A DNA stretch of 38,705 nucleotides, from NCBI GenBank assembly GCA_009768935.1, contig WESA01000025.1, positions 1-38,705 of the forward strand. The letters run 5' to 3'. The notes under the pieces were generated by a model. That model had not been told where the DNA came from. It searched no databases and saw only the letters and a program-made list of their open reading frames with translations. The position numbers were made by a program, and so were the translations under genes. The DNA comes from Rectinema subterraneum. Its GTDB lineage: Bacteria; Spirochaetota; Spirochaetia; Treponematales; Rectinemataceae. Every line of letters starts with the position of its first letter. The stretch's first letter is position 1. Positions 30,538 to 38,705 of the stretch are shown piece after piece.

Positions 30538-31976
30538 ACACAATGAATATGCGCGATGAGCCTCTCGTCTACGAACTTTCCAGACCCGGAAGAATCGGCT
30601 GCACGCTCCCCAGATCGGATGTGCCGGAATATGCGCTTCCTGAAGGACTTGTGCGGACCGACCTCGATCTTCCCGAGCTCGACGAGCTGACAGTGGTGCG
30701 GCATTTTACGCGCCTTTCCCAGAAGAATTTTTCGATCGATACGGAATTCTATCCGCTTGGCTCATGCACCATGAAATACAACCCCAAGGCCAACGAGGCT
30801 GCCGCTGCGCATTCAGGATGGAAAAATCTGCATCCGCTTGTAGAGCCTGAGCATGCACAAGGCGCGCTCGAGCTGCTTTGGCGCCTGCAGGAAGCGCTGC
30901 AGAAAATTGGCGGCTTTGCCGCTGCCTCCTTGCAGCCGGCTGCGGGAGCGCATGGAGAATTTTCCGGCGTGCTTATGATACATGCCGCGCTCAAGGACAG
31001 GGGAGAGCTGGGCCGCAAAAAAATGCTGATTCCTGACTCGGCGCATGGCACCAATCCTGCGAGCTGCACGATGGCGGGCTTTGTCACTCAGACCATTCCT
31101 TCAGGTCCCGACGGCAATATCGATATAGCAGCCTTGCGCGCCGCCCTCGATGACACCGTTGCTGGCATCATGATCACCAATCCGAACACGCTGGGCCTTT
31201 TTGAGACAAATATCGAAGAGATCTGCAGGCTCGTGCACGAAGCAGGCGGCTATGTCTATGGCGACGGTGCGAACATGAACGCCCTGACGGGCGTCTTTAA
31301 GCCGGGCAGCTCAGGCATCGATGTCATGCACTTCAATCTGCACAAGACCTTCTCGACACCGCATGGTGGCGGCGGGCCTGGCGCCGGAATGATAGCCGCA
31401 AACGAGGCTTTGGCTCCCTATCTGCCAGGTCCTGTCGCGGTCAAGCGCGGCGAAAGCTATCGCCTCGAAATGCCGGCTAAAAGCATCGGCCAGGTCAAGG
31501 CATTCTATGGGAATTTCGGTGTGCTTGTGCGCGCGTACACGTACCTCCTTATGACAGGCGGCAACGGCTTGCGGCGAGTCGCGGAAAATGCGGTGCTGAA
31601 TGCGAATTATCTCAAAGCGTTGGTGGAAGGAGTCTATCCGGTGCCCTATAAGCGCCATTGCATGCACGAGTTTGTCGCAAAAGGCACTATTGTCCCGGGC
31701 GTCCACACCCTTGATATAGCAAAGCGCCTGATCGATTATGGGTTCCATCCTCCCACAATCTATTTCCCGCTCATTGTGCAGGAAGCGCTCATGATCGAAC
31801 CTACGGAAACCGAATCGAAGGAAACCCTCGATCAATATGCCGATGCGATGCTGAAAATTGCAAAAGAAGCTGCGGAGCAACCCGAGCTTCTGCACGATGC
31901 GCCGCATAATGCGCCGGTAGCGCGCCTCGATGAAGTTATGGCTGCGCGCTGTCCGATACTCTGCTATCGCGGGTAA
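30534..31976 (+). CDS. gcvPB: glycine dehydrogenase (decarboxylating) subunit 2
   Basis: The C-terminal half of the P protein carries the PLP-binding Lys. In this 480-residue protein it is Lys271 in HFNLHKTFSTPHGGGGPG. The conserved YPLGSCTMKYNPK motif and the PAAGAHGEFSGVL segment are also present. ATG 30534 is preceded by AAGGAGG and overlaps the gcvPA stop. A GcvL/dihydrolipoamide dehydrogenase is not in the window and must be supplied elsewhere. A strong terminator follows 21 bp after the stop. Confidence 0.97.
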   Translation: MNTMNMRDEPLVYELSRPGRIGCTLPRSDVPEYALPEGLVRTDLDLPELDELTVVRHFTRLSQKNFSIDTEFYPLGSCTMKYNPKANEAAAAHSGWKNLHPLVEPEHAQGALELLWRLQEALQKIGGFAAASLQPAAGAHGEFSGVLMIHAALKDRGELGRKKMLIPDSAHGTNPASCTMAGFVTQTIPSGPDGNIDIAALRAALDDTVAGIMITNPNTLGLFETNIEEICRLVHEAGGYVYGDGANMNALTGVFKPGSSGIDVMHFNLHKTFSTPHGGGGPGAGMIAANEALAPYLPGPVAVKRGESYRLEMPAKSIGQVKAFYGNFGVLVRAYTYLLMTGGNGLRRVAENAVLNANYLKALVEGVYPVPYKRHCMHEFVAKGTIVPGVHTLDIAKRLIDYGFHPPTIYFPLIVQEALMIEPTETESKETLDQYADAMLKIAKEAAEQPELLHDAPHNAPVARLDEVMAARCPILCYRG

Positions 31977-31997
31977 CGAGCGCTTCGGGGTGAGCAA

Positions 31998-32034
31998 GGG
32001 GCTTTCTGCGTTTGAGGAAAGCCCCTCTTTTTTT
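31998..32034 (+). terminator. rho-independent terminator of the gcv operon
   Basis: Stem GGGGCTTTC (31998-32006) with GAAAGCCCC (32017-32025), a 10-nt loop, then TCTTTTTTT. A perfect 9-bp stem. Confidence 0.95.
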
Positions 32035-32083
32035 GGGTTTATGATTCTATTGTAAGAAACGTACTGGAAATATGCGCGAAGCC

Positions 32084-32112
32084 TTGTTTCATAAGAGAAA
32101 GTGAGATAAAAT
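32084..32112 (+). promoter_or_regulatory. promoter of the sugar-1-phosphate transferase gene
   Basis: TTGTTT (32084-32089), a 17-bp spacer and TAAAAT (32107-32112). A TATAAT just downstream is an alternative -10. The leader of about 40 nt is A/T-rich. Confidence 0.55.
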
Positions 32113-32156
32113 TATAATAATAAATTGAAACATTAAGAAAATACTTAGGAGTAGCG

Positions 32157-33224
32157 ATGCTCTGGCTTTCACTTGCGACTGCGGTGGTTCTGTCCTCGGT
32201 TTTAATGCCTCTTATAATCCAATTCTGTCACAGGCATCAGCTCTATGACAGGCTCAACGATCGAAAGGTTCACTCAGACAGCAAAATGCCGCGGCTGGGC
32301 GGCATAGGGATTGCGCTCGCATTTATTCTGTCGATCGTAATCATTCGAATCTTTCAAATTGATGAATTTCATCAGCTATACGATGGCTATCGATTGTGGC
32401 CCATAATTGCAGGCGCAAGTATCATTTTTCTCACCGGGCTTTTAGATGATCTTATTGACCTTACAGCATGGCAGAAGCTGACCCTGCAATCGGCTGCCGC
32501 CATAATGGTGATGCTTGCAGGGTATCGTTTCAAGTTTCTTGTTGTCCCGTTTGGCAGCGGCGTCTGGAATTTTGGCCTTTTTTCGTATCCTCTCACCTTT
32601 TTATGGATTGTTGGGATCACGAATGCGATCAATCTCATCGATGGCATCGATGGGCTCGCTGGCGGAATTTCGGGGCTGGCAGCGCTTGCATTTGCATTAT
32701 TCTTCATGTTCACATCGAATGTGCTTCCAGCAGAGATCTGCCTTGCGCTTGTAGGGAGCATTATCGGTTTTCTCATTTATAATCTGCCGCCAGCCAAGAT
32801 TTTCATGGGTGATTCAGGCAGCCTCTTTTTAGGCTATGTGCTTGCCATAATTCCGCTCTTGAGCCAGTACAAAGGCTTTCAGGGTACCGATATCGGCGTG
32901 CTTTCCGCAGCGACAGTGCTCAGTATTCCGATTTTCGACACGCTTATGGCGATGTATCGCCGTTTCAGGGCTCACAAATCATTCTTTTCGGCGGATCGCA
33001 AGCATCTGCATCACCAATTGCTCGACCGCGGATTCCATACATCAGAAATTCTCCTAATCCTGTACTCGTTGACAGTAGTGCTTGCAATGGTTTCTCTGAG
33101 CATGCTGTTCATCCCTCTCTCGTGGAGCTTTGTGCTCAATGTCGCGATGTTCGGTGCGATGCTTCTGTATTTTTTGCGATTCAGCAGGCCCGATCGCGAA
33201 AAAAACATGCATGGTCCTCTCTGA
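32157..33224 (+). CDS. undecaprenyl-phosphate sugar-1-phosphate transferase (WecA/TagO-like)
   Basis: An integral-membrane enzyme of the MraY/WecA family that loads a sugar-1-phosphate, usually GlcNAc-1-P, on undecaprenyl phosphate to start a surface polysaccharide. The 355-residue protein has about ten hydrophobic segments. Catalytic motifs are the Asp pair in GLLDDLIDL, NAINLIDGIDGLAGG, the Asp in FMGDSGSLFLGY, and the WecA-type His motif DRKHLHHQLLDRG, which argues against MraY. AGGAG lies 6 nt before the ATG. The WecG/TagA-type enzyme at 8011-8715 could act on its product. Confidence 0.92.
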   Translation: MLWLSLATAVVLSSVLMPLIIQFCHRHQLYDRLNDRKVHSDSKMPRLGGIGIALAFILSIVIIRIFQIDEFHQLYDGYRLWPIIAGASIIFLTGLLDDLIDLTAWQKLTLQSAAAIMVMLAGYRFKFLVVPFGSGVWNFGLFSYPLTFLWIVGITNAINLIDGIDGLAGGISGLAALAFALFFMFTSNVLPAEICLALVGSIIGFLIYNLPPAKIFMGDSGSLFLGYVLAIIPLLSQYKGFQGTDIGVLSAATVLSIPIFDTLMAMYRRFRAHKSFFSADRKHLHHQLLDRGFHTSEILLILYSLTVVLAMVSLSMLFIPLSWSFVLNVAMFGAMLLYFLRFSRPDREKNMHGPL

Positions 33225-33283
33225 TATTCTGAAAGCAAGCCGCTCGAAACATTTACGCTCCATAACATTAAATATTTGCTGCA

Positions 33284-35572
33284 TCAGAAAATATTGAATA
33301 CAGAGGCCAAGCCGCTTGTGCCTGCTGCAGCCACGATAGTATCTCCAAGCGCTGCGATATTCATAATAGATGCAATACCTGCATAATTCGCGTCGACTGA
33401 AGCAAGCGAAGATTGAGCGATTGGCTGGCCGGCCGCATCAAGCGCAATAATTCCCATGCTTTGCCCACCGCCAGCAACGAGAAATGACGATGATGGATAT
33501 ATCCTTGCCAACGCAAGGGAGCGCGCCTTGTCGAATTCGTTTGTGAGGCTGATAGTCGATACAGGCTGATACCCGGTATATCCATCAATCTTCGAAAATA
33601 CATGCAGTTTCTTTGAATACCCTAGTACGTACATGAGAGTGTTCTGCTCGTCGAACACGATCGATTTGGGGTCGCCGAGGGATTCACCATTTGCTCCACT
33701 CGCATAGGTTGTCGCCGAGCTGAATTGATTGTCCGAATAATGAACAAGGAATATCCTCGCGATATTCGATGAACATGCTGCAATCCAGCCATCGGACAGC
33801 AATGCCAGGTCTTCCATTCCCAGGGAAGAACTGGGCGGATTTTCAAAGCAGCTTGCAAAGAGAAATTCTGCTTCCAGCACAGGTTCCCCGGCAGTCAGAT
33901 TTTCCACGTTGAATACTAGGATTTTCTCCGGGGAATTAGTGAGCACGAACAGTTTTTTCGTATCAGGAGAGAATTTGAGCGCCTTGATATTCGCAAAAGC
34001 AGGAGCCCCATTTTTACCGCTAACAATATCTTTTTTTGCAACTATCGCACCTGCGGTATCGAGCACATATACTCGCAGCCAATTGGAAGAGGAAGATCCA
34101 GCCGCGAGCAGCAAGCCATTGGCCGAAAGGCTCACGCGATCCGGGCTGCGTTCGCTCTTTTCAATAACCACCTTGTCTCGCCACAAGCGAATCCAGCCCG
34201 ATTCTGCAGGAAGCACAACCGGAATGCCATTCGAATCCGTTGCTTCCTGGCCGGCTGTCGAGAAAAACAGGTGAACAGCGCTCGATTTGTCGAGGCCAGC
34301 GATTGCGATAAAGCCATTTGTGCTTGCTGTAACCCACTTTGCATCCGATGGTACGCCTGTGCCCTGGTTGGCCGGATCGCCGTTATCGTGAAGAGCTTTG
34401 GTCAATGCTGCCCTGTAATCCATGCTCTGGATCCACTCAGCATGCGCAGAAAGGGGAGGGCTTACATTCGTGGACTTTTGAGTAACAACCTGAGCAAGTT
34501 TCGTATCAGGATCAGTCAGAAGAGCATCCATTTTTAGAAATGAAAAGGCGCCGGGTGCATCAATCGTTCCGAAATGCAATCGATAACCTGTGAGTATTTG
34601 ATTGCCCGTTTCGAGGCCACCCCCGACCGCCTCTCCGTTCGCAAACCAATCAATTCCGAGGTTTGCATTTTCTTCGGCGACCGCGAGCGGCACAAGCATT
34701 TTTTTGTTCTTGTTCAAAAAGCGGTCGACGCCAATAGCAGCCTTCGCCGAAAGCTCGAGAAGCGGCACAGAAAGTGAAATATCGATGGAGGGATCGGCAA
34801 GGACAATGTCGCAATTGCCAGCAGAAATCCTGCCGGGCAGCACGAGAATGGTTTCGACAGAGCCCGCAAGCGTAGCTTGAGTATTGTCCTTCAGCTGAAC
34901 TGTGAGGCGATAGTAGCCAGATGGCAGATCAGCAGCATTGAAACTCTGCTCTGTTGCGGCGAATTCAGCAGTATATGCGGGCGGCCCTTCAGCAGTCGCA
35001 TCGCCGGGCAAGCCCAAAAACTCGAGCGATAAACTATATTTCCAGGAAGCATTCGGTGTTTGTGTTGTCGAAAATGTTATCTGCACGCTGCCCTTGCCCT
35101 TTGCGAGGTGCAGACTGATGGGAAGATTTATAGTGCGTCCTGCAGAAACATCGATTTGCGTCTGGTTCTCTACTATTATTGATCCGTCAGCAGCCAGACC
35201 TTCAGCAAGGATATTCCACCCCCCAACCTTCAAGGTGATATCCCCGCTCGCCCGGCCCAGAGTCTTAGTGATGATTTCCCCTTCAGGCGAGGTGCATGTC
35301 AGCCGGTACGACGCGATTTGCCAGCCGGATTGCGGTCCGATCAGCCTGAGCGCCGCGCTGCTATGCGCCGCGCTTTCGGGCGCCCCACCTTTTGGTATGC
35401 CTTTTGCAGCGTAATGCGTAAATTCGCCTGGCAAAATGCATTGAATTCGCAGGGTTCCCTGGCTTTTTGGCGCTTCGATGGCGCATGCTGCCATCGAAGC
35501 CAGAACGAGGCCCAGAATCGCCAGGCGCAAGAAAACTTGCAAAAGCCTCCGATGTGTGATGATGGCACTCAT
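33284..35572 (-). CDS. large lipoprotein with beta-propeller-like C-terminus
   Basis: A 762-residue exported protein. The N-terminus LLQVFLRLAILGLVLASMAA followed by Cys is a lipoprotein signal with a slightly unusual lipobox (MAAC). The middle (about 50-280) reads as beta-sandwich sequence. The C-terminal about 300 residues contain repeated strands of the WD40/YVTN propeller kind, for example VSLSANGLLLAAGSSS, IKALKFSPDTKKLFVLTNSP and SKKLHVFSKIDG. I do not recognise a named family. GAGGAGG lies before ATG 35572; the longer frame upstream to 35839 would run through the glgA promoter and is rejected. It is convergent with the transferase gene. Confidence 0.75.
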   Translation of the reverse strand: MSAIITHRRLLQVFLRLAILGLVLASMAACAIEAPKSQGTLRIQCILPGEFTHYAAKGIPKGGAPESAAHSSAALRLIGPQSGWQIASYRLTCTSPEGEIITKTLGRASGDITLKVGGWNILAEGLAADGSIIVENQTQIDVSAGRTINLPISLHLAKGKGSVQITFSTTQTPNASWKYSLSLEFLGLPGDATAEGPPAYTAEFAATEQSFNAADLPSGYYRLTVQLKDNTQATLAGSVETILVLPGRISAGNCDIVLADPSIDISLSVPLLELSAKAAIGVDRFLNKNKKMLVPLAVAEENANLGIDWFANGEAVGGGLETGNQILTGYRLHFGTIDAPGAFSFLKMDALLTDPDTKLAQVVTQKSTNVSPPLSAHAEWIQSMDYRAALTKALHDNGDPANQGTGVPSDAKWVTASTNGFIAIAGLDKSSAVHLFFSTAGQEATDSNGIPVVLPAESGWIRLWRDKVVIEKSERSPDRVSLSANGLLLAAGSSSSNWLRVYVLDTAGAIVAKKDIVSGKNGAPAFANIKALKFSPDTKKLFVLTNSPEKILVFNVENLTAGEPVLEAEFLFASCFENPPSSSLGMEDLALLSDGWIAACSSNIARIFLVHYSDNQFSSATTYASGANGESLGDPKSIVFDEQNTLMYVLGYSKKLHVFSKIDGYTGYQPVSTISLTNEFDKARSLALARIYPSSSFLVAGGGQSMGIIALDAAGQPIAQSSLASVDANYAGIASIMNIAALGDTIVAAAGTSGLASVFNIF

Positions 35573-35686
35573 TCGTTCCCTCCTCACATAGAATGTCGCG
35601 CGCGACTGGCCGCTCTGCTTCAAATTTGGAGAAACAAAACGGCATCGCTGCGCTCGAGGCTTCTTCAGCAAAATATTGAGGCTGCA

Positions 35687-35716
35687 TTGCAGAATCTGAT
35701 GAGAGCGGACTATAAT
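35687..35716 (+). promoter_or_regulatory. promoter of glgA
   Basis: TTGCAG (35687-35692), an 18-bp spacer and a perfect TATAAT (35711-35716). Predicted +1 near 35723 gives a leader of about 75 nt. Confidence 0.65.
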
Positions 35717-35748
35717 GAGCATCAATGATTCTGTTGCGTTCCGGCGTG

Positions 35749-35771
35749 TTGCTGCCAAGATTGGGCAGCAA
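35749..35771 (+). promoter_or_regulatory. 8-bp hairpin in the glgA leader
   Basis: TTGCTGCC (35749-35756) pairs perfectly with GGCAGCAA (35764-35771) across a 7-nt loop. It ends 11 nt before the AGGGGAGG ribosome site, so it may influence translation or mRNA stability. Confidence 0.45.
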
Positions 35772-35796
35772 GGAAACCATTTAGGGGAGGGTGCGT

Positions 35797-37269
35797 GTGA
35801 AAATACTGTTCGTTTCCAGCGAAGTGACACCATTCGCAAAAAGCGGAGGTCTAGGCGATGCAGTATCTTCTCTTGCGACGGCGCTATCCCGAGCTGGCCA
35901 CGATGTACGCATTCTGCTTCCGCGCTATTACTTCATCTCGAAGAATACGCTGAGGAGAACAAATGGGCTTCTGGAAATTGAAACCGCCCGCGAGCACTAT
36001 CACGCATTCTTATACACAACAGCAATGCCGAATTCGCAGGTCAAGATATATTTTCTCGATTGCGAGCCTCTGTATGGGCGCAATGGCATTTATGGCTATT
36101 CTTCCGCGCAGGAATTTCCAGACAATCCTGCTCGATTTTCGGTATTGAGCAAAGCTGCCTTTGCAGCATGCCGGAGTCTCGGATGGATTCCCGATATCAT
36201 GCACGCGAATGATTGGCCAACCTCGCTAGTGCCAGTCTATCTCAATACTACCGAAAAGAATACAGAATTTTCGGATACGGCGGGAGTGCTCACAATCCAT
36301 AACCTGGGCTATCAGGGGATATACAGCAGGGATCATTTTCCTGAGCTTGGTCTAGGGTGGGAATATTTCTATGGAGCCGGGTTTGAATATTACGGCAATG
36401 TGAACTTTCTCAAAGCTGGCATTGTTTCTGCTGAATGCATTACAACTGTCTCGCCGACGTACGCCAGGGAAATCCAAACCCCGAATGGCGGCTTCGGGCT
36501 CGATGGCCTCCTAAGGCAAAGGAGTCGCGATCTTGTAGGTATTCTTAATGGCATTGATGTTGATATATGGAACCCCGCAGCAGATCCGTATATCCCCGCA
36601 CATTATTCCTATAAAGACATGAGCGGCAAGGCAGCATGCAAGGCTGCACTCCAGAAAGAGCTTGGTCTTCCTTCTGACCCGAATGTTCCCGTCATCGGCA
36701 TGGTGACGCGGCTTGTGGAGCAGAAGGGCATTTCTGAAGTGTTCGGTCGTACATATGGTTGCATGCGCAAAATCCTGGAGACAATACATGTGCAGGTTGC
36801 GGTGCTCGGATCCGGAGACGCGTGGGCCGAAGAAGCAATCATGAATTATTCCGCGCAGTATCCTCAATTCAAGGGTGTTGTCGGCTATAATGAAAGGCTT
36901 GCCCATCTCATCGAAGCGGGAGCCGATTTCTTCCTCATGCCGAGCAGATATGAGCCTTGCGGGCTGAACCAGATGTACTCGCTCGTGTACGGGACTCTGC
37001 CGATTGTGCACAGGACAGGCGGCCTTGCTGATACTGTTGTGAACTATAATCAGGAATTAGGCGAAGGCACGGGTTTCATGTTCGATGACCTGACACCCCA
37101 AGCTGTATATGATACAGTCGGATGGGCTATGTGGGCGTGGTACAACAAGCTCCAGCACATCCAGAACATGCGTGTGCGCGCGATGCAACAGGATTTTTCT
37201 TGGGCTCGATCGGCAGATGAGTATGTCAGGCTTTACGAACACGCCATTTCTTTGAGAAAAGCACGATGA
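35797..37269 (+). CDS. glgA: glycogen synthase
   Basis: A GT5-family enzyme that extends alpha-1,4-glucan from ADP-glucose (or another NDP-glucose) in the cytosol. The 490 residues begin VKILFVSSEVTPFAKSGGLG, with the KSGGL substrate loop. The C-terminal half has the conserved SRYEPCGLNQMYSLVYGTLP and the VHRTGGLADTV phosphate-binding region. The second GTG (35797) is preferred because AGGGGAGG lies 6 nt upstream; GTG 35791 touches that site. No other glycogen gene is nearby. It is divergent from the lipoprotein gene. Confidence 0.94.
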   Translation: MKILFVSSEVTPFAKSGGLGDAVSSLATALSRAGHDVRILLPRYYFISKNTLRRTNGLLEIETAREHYHAFLYTTAMPNSQVKIYFLDCEPLYGRNGIYGYSSAQEFPDNPARFSVLSKAAFAACRSLGWIPDIMHANDWPTSLVPVYLNTTEKNTEFSDTAGVLTIHNLGYQGIYSRDHFPELGLGWEYFYGAGFEYYGNVNFLKAGIVSAECITTVSPTYAREIQTPNGGFGLDGLLRQRSRDLVGILNGIDVDIWNPAADPYIPAHYSYKDMSGKAACKAALQKELGLPSDPNVPVIGMVTRLVEQKGISEVFGRTYGCMRKILETIHVQVAVLGSGDAWAEEAIMNYSAQYPQFKGVVGYNERLAHLIEAGADFFLMPSRYEPCGLNQMYSLVYGTLPIVHRTGGLADTVVNYNQELGEGTGFMFDDLTPQAVYDTVGWAMWAWYNKLQHIQNMRVRAMQQDFSWARSADEYVRLYEHAISLRKAR

Positions 37270-37314
37270 CAGTTCGGCTCTGTCGGTCTGCATCAATCGA
37301 CAAGGAAGTAGTTG

Positions 37315-38705
37315 ATGTCTGAACGAAAAACTCTTGATTACAATAAAAATGAAGTGCGGGAACGTCTGCTTCGGACATTCCAGAGCGGCACGAAAGAATG
37401 GGCCGCAGCGGATCTTGCACGTGCCACAGGACTGCCGCTCGCTCAGATTAACGCGGAAATGCCGGCAATTGCAGATGAATATCGCGGCAGGCTGAAGGTT
37501 TCGGACAAAGGGGATATTCTCTATTCCTTCCCCAATGGCCTGAAGAGCAGATATCGAGGTTTCGGCCCCTTTATGCGAAAACTGGGGAGAGCTCTTGGAC
37601 GCGGTGCGGCAGAAGCGGGCAAGGCCTTGTTCAAGATATGGATTCTTGTGACCCTTTTTGGGTATTTCTTTTTGTTTATTGCACTTGCGCTTGTAGCGTT
37701 CTTTGGCTCCATTGCAGTGCAGCAGGGAGGCGGGTCGCGCGATCGTGGTGACAGAAGAGGAGGGGGTGGGCTCGGAGGGCTCTGGCTCACCACGAGTCTT
37801 TTTGATTCCATGATCCGGCTCTGGTTCTACAGCGAGCTTTTCAAGAGTTCCGAAGCCCGCTACAGGGATTCTTTTGCCAGACGCGAACGTCATCCGCTTC
37901 ACAAGGCTGTCTTTTCGCATGTTTTCGGCGATGGAGACCCAAATGCCGACTGGGATACTGTTTTGAAGAAGGCCTTTGTCGCTTTTGTGCAGACGCATAA
38001 AGGAGTCATTACGCTTCCGGAATTCATGGCGATATCGGGATTGAAACCGCAAGAGGCCGAGGACCGGATTACGCGATTTCTCGTCGAATTCGAGGGCAGC
38101 CCGGAAGTGACGGAAAGCGGCGCGCTCTATTTCTTTTTCCCGTCGCTGCTCGCGAAAGCTGGTAACGTATCAGCCGCAGCGGCTTCCACATTTCCTCTCA
38201 AGAAGCTCAAAAGCTTTTCTTCCAACAATAAGAAAATGGATCGCACCTTCCGCTGGGTCAACATTGTCAATTTGCTGTTCGGTTCGTATTACGCATGGAA
38301 TGCGATGAATATTGGCACCGACGTCATTGTGCGGACTTCCCAGGGCTTGAGTTTGCGGGGAGGGCTAACGTTTCTCTATTCCTATACGGTCTATCTTGCA
38401 TCGCAGCTTGGAGCGGCGAAGCCTGCTGTCGTAATAGGATGGTTGCTGGGCGCAGCGCCTTTGGCTTTTTCAGTGCTTTTCTTTGCAATTCCCCTCATTC
38501 GCTCATGGCGTCTGAAACGCGAAAACGAAATGCTCAAGCGCGAGAATATGAGAAAAATGCTGTATTCAGGTGTCCTTTCAAGTCCTCAAGGTTTTGATCA
38601 TCGCGCGGTTGCTTTGCCGACTGAAGAAGTGCGGCCCGCAAATCCAAAGTCTGTGGAAGAGGAAATCCAGCATCTCGCGGCATGGAGCTCTGCAGAGATA
38701 CGCGC
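37315..38705 (+). CDS. membrane protein with N-terminal winged-helix-like domain (3' end missing)
   Basis: An open frame from ATG 37315 (AAGGAAG at 37302-37308) to the window edge, at least 463 residues with no stop. Residues 1-80 have a winged-helix-like pattern (NEVRERLLRTF, WAAADLARATGLPLAQI, LKVSDKGDILYSF). A transmembrane segment follows near 115-140, then a Gly/Arg-rich stretch, a soluble middle (200-300) that repeats a helix-turn-helix-like pattern (HKGVITLPEFMAISGLK), and two to three more hydrophobic segments (320-400) before a charged helical tail. The function is unknown. An antisense frame over 37057-38052 lacks support. Confidence 0.75.
   Translation, partial: MSERKTLDYNKNEVRERLLRTFQSGTKEWAAADLARATGLPLAQINAEMPAIADEYRGRLKVSDKGDILYSFPNGLKSRYRGFGPFMRKLGRALGRGAAEAGKALFKIWILVTLFGYFFLFIALALVAFFGSIAVQQGGGSRDRGDRRGGGGLGGLWLTTSLFDSMIRLWFYSELFKSSEARYRDSFARRERHPLHKAVFSHVFGDGDPNADWDTVLKKAFVAFVQTHKGVITLPEFMAISGLKPQEAEDRITRFLVEFEGSPEVTESGALYFFFPSLLAKAGNVSAAAASTFPLKKLKSFSSNNKKMDRTFRWVNIVNLLFGSYYAWNAMNIGTDVIVRTSQGLSLRGGLTFLYSYTVYLASQLGAAKPAVVIGWLLGAAPLAFSVLFFAIPLIRSWRLKRENEMLKRENMRKMLYSGVLSSPQGFDHRAVALPTEEVRPANPKSVEEEIQHLAAWSSAEIR

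Noticed and set aside
33269..33296. AT-rich hairpin (AATATTT / AAATATT) between the transferase and lipoprotein genes
   Set aside because: It is a weak AT-only stem overlapping the lipoprotein's last codons with no T-run, so it is not a convincing terminator.
37057..38052. Long antisense frame (331 codons) opposite the last gene
   Set aside because: Its translation is Cys/Arg/Ser-rich without domain-like pattern, it overlaps glgA and the better-supported membrane protein, and it has no ribosome site.

Overview
The window reads as a chromosomal segment of a Gram-negative-type bacterium, most likely a spirochaete (Treponema/Rectinema-like). This is an inference from gene content: a MurA with Asp in place of the catalytic Cys (known from Borrelia), a split glycine dehydrogenase, a GerMN-domain protein, a PspA-type operon headed by a STAS protein, and tandem FMN-binding domains. 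No rRNA, tRNA or CRISPR was seen. Genes are densely packed on both strands, and many start sites can be fixed from Shine-Dalgarno sites or promoters.

Layout. 1-153: the 3' end of a zinc-ribbon insertion sequence (IS). 238-3906: an M24 peptidase, pyrC and murA. 4011-5677: a minus-strand stress operon (STAS/zinc ribbon, YbjN-like, PspA). 5752-7809: a short-chain dehydrogenase and a sigma54-type AAA+ regulator without a DNA-binding domain, preceded by a helically phased heptamer array. 8011-11028: a WecG/TagA-type glycosyltransferase, rsmE and a C-terminal processing protease. 11165-14610: membrane protein, lgt, nadE. 14726-16010: a glycerophosphodiesterase and a short PspA-like coiled-coil protein. 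16071-18945: a mobile block in which a decayed IS110-family (IS1111-group) element has inserted one base inside the terminal repeat of a complete zinc-ribbon IS. 19013-27594: FMN-binding protein, aminotransferase, endonuclease/phosphatase-fold protein, ornithine/lysine decarboxylase, then membrane, TPR, metallophosphoesterase and GerMN proteins. 27688-31976: the glycine-cleavage operon gcvT-gcvH-gcvPA-gcvPB with its own promoter and terminator. 32157-37269: a polyprenyl-phosphate sugar-1-phosphate transferase, a large lipoprotein and glycogen synthase. The last gene, from 37315, runs off the window.

Most notable signals: (1) a 22-bp sequence that forms the terminal repeats of the zinc-ribbon IS also occurs three times alone, once in frame inside a gene and once supplying a stop codon; (2) the IS110 element fits the IS1111 geometry exactly (7-bp and 3-bp extensions outside 11-bp inverted repeats), and its 3' non-coding region carries short matches to both halves of its own insertion site, as expected of a bridge/seek RNA; (3) several genes have promoters placed so that transcription would start at, or 3-4 nt before, the start codon (leaderless or nearly so); (4) gcvT appears to start at ACG; (5) six TGTCTAY heptamers lie at roughly 11-bp multiples upstream of the AAA+ regulator.
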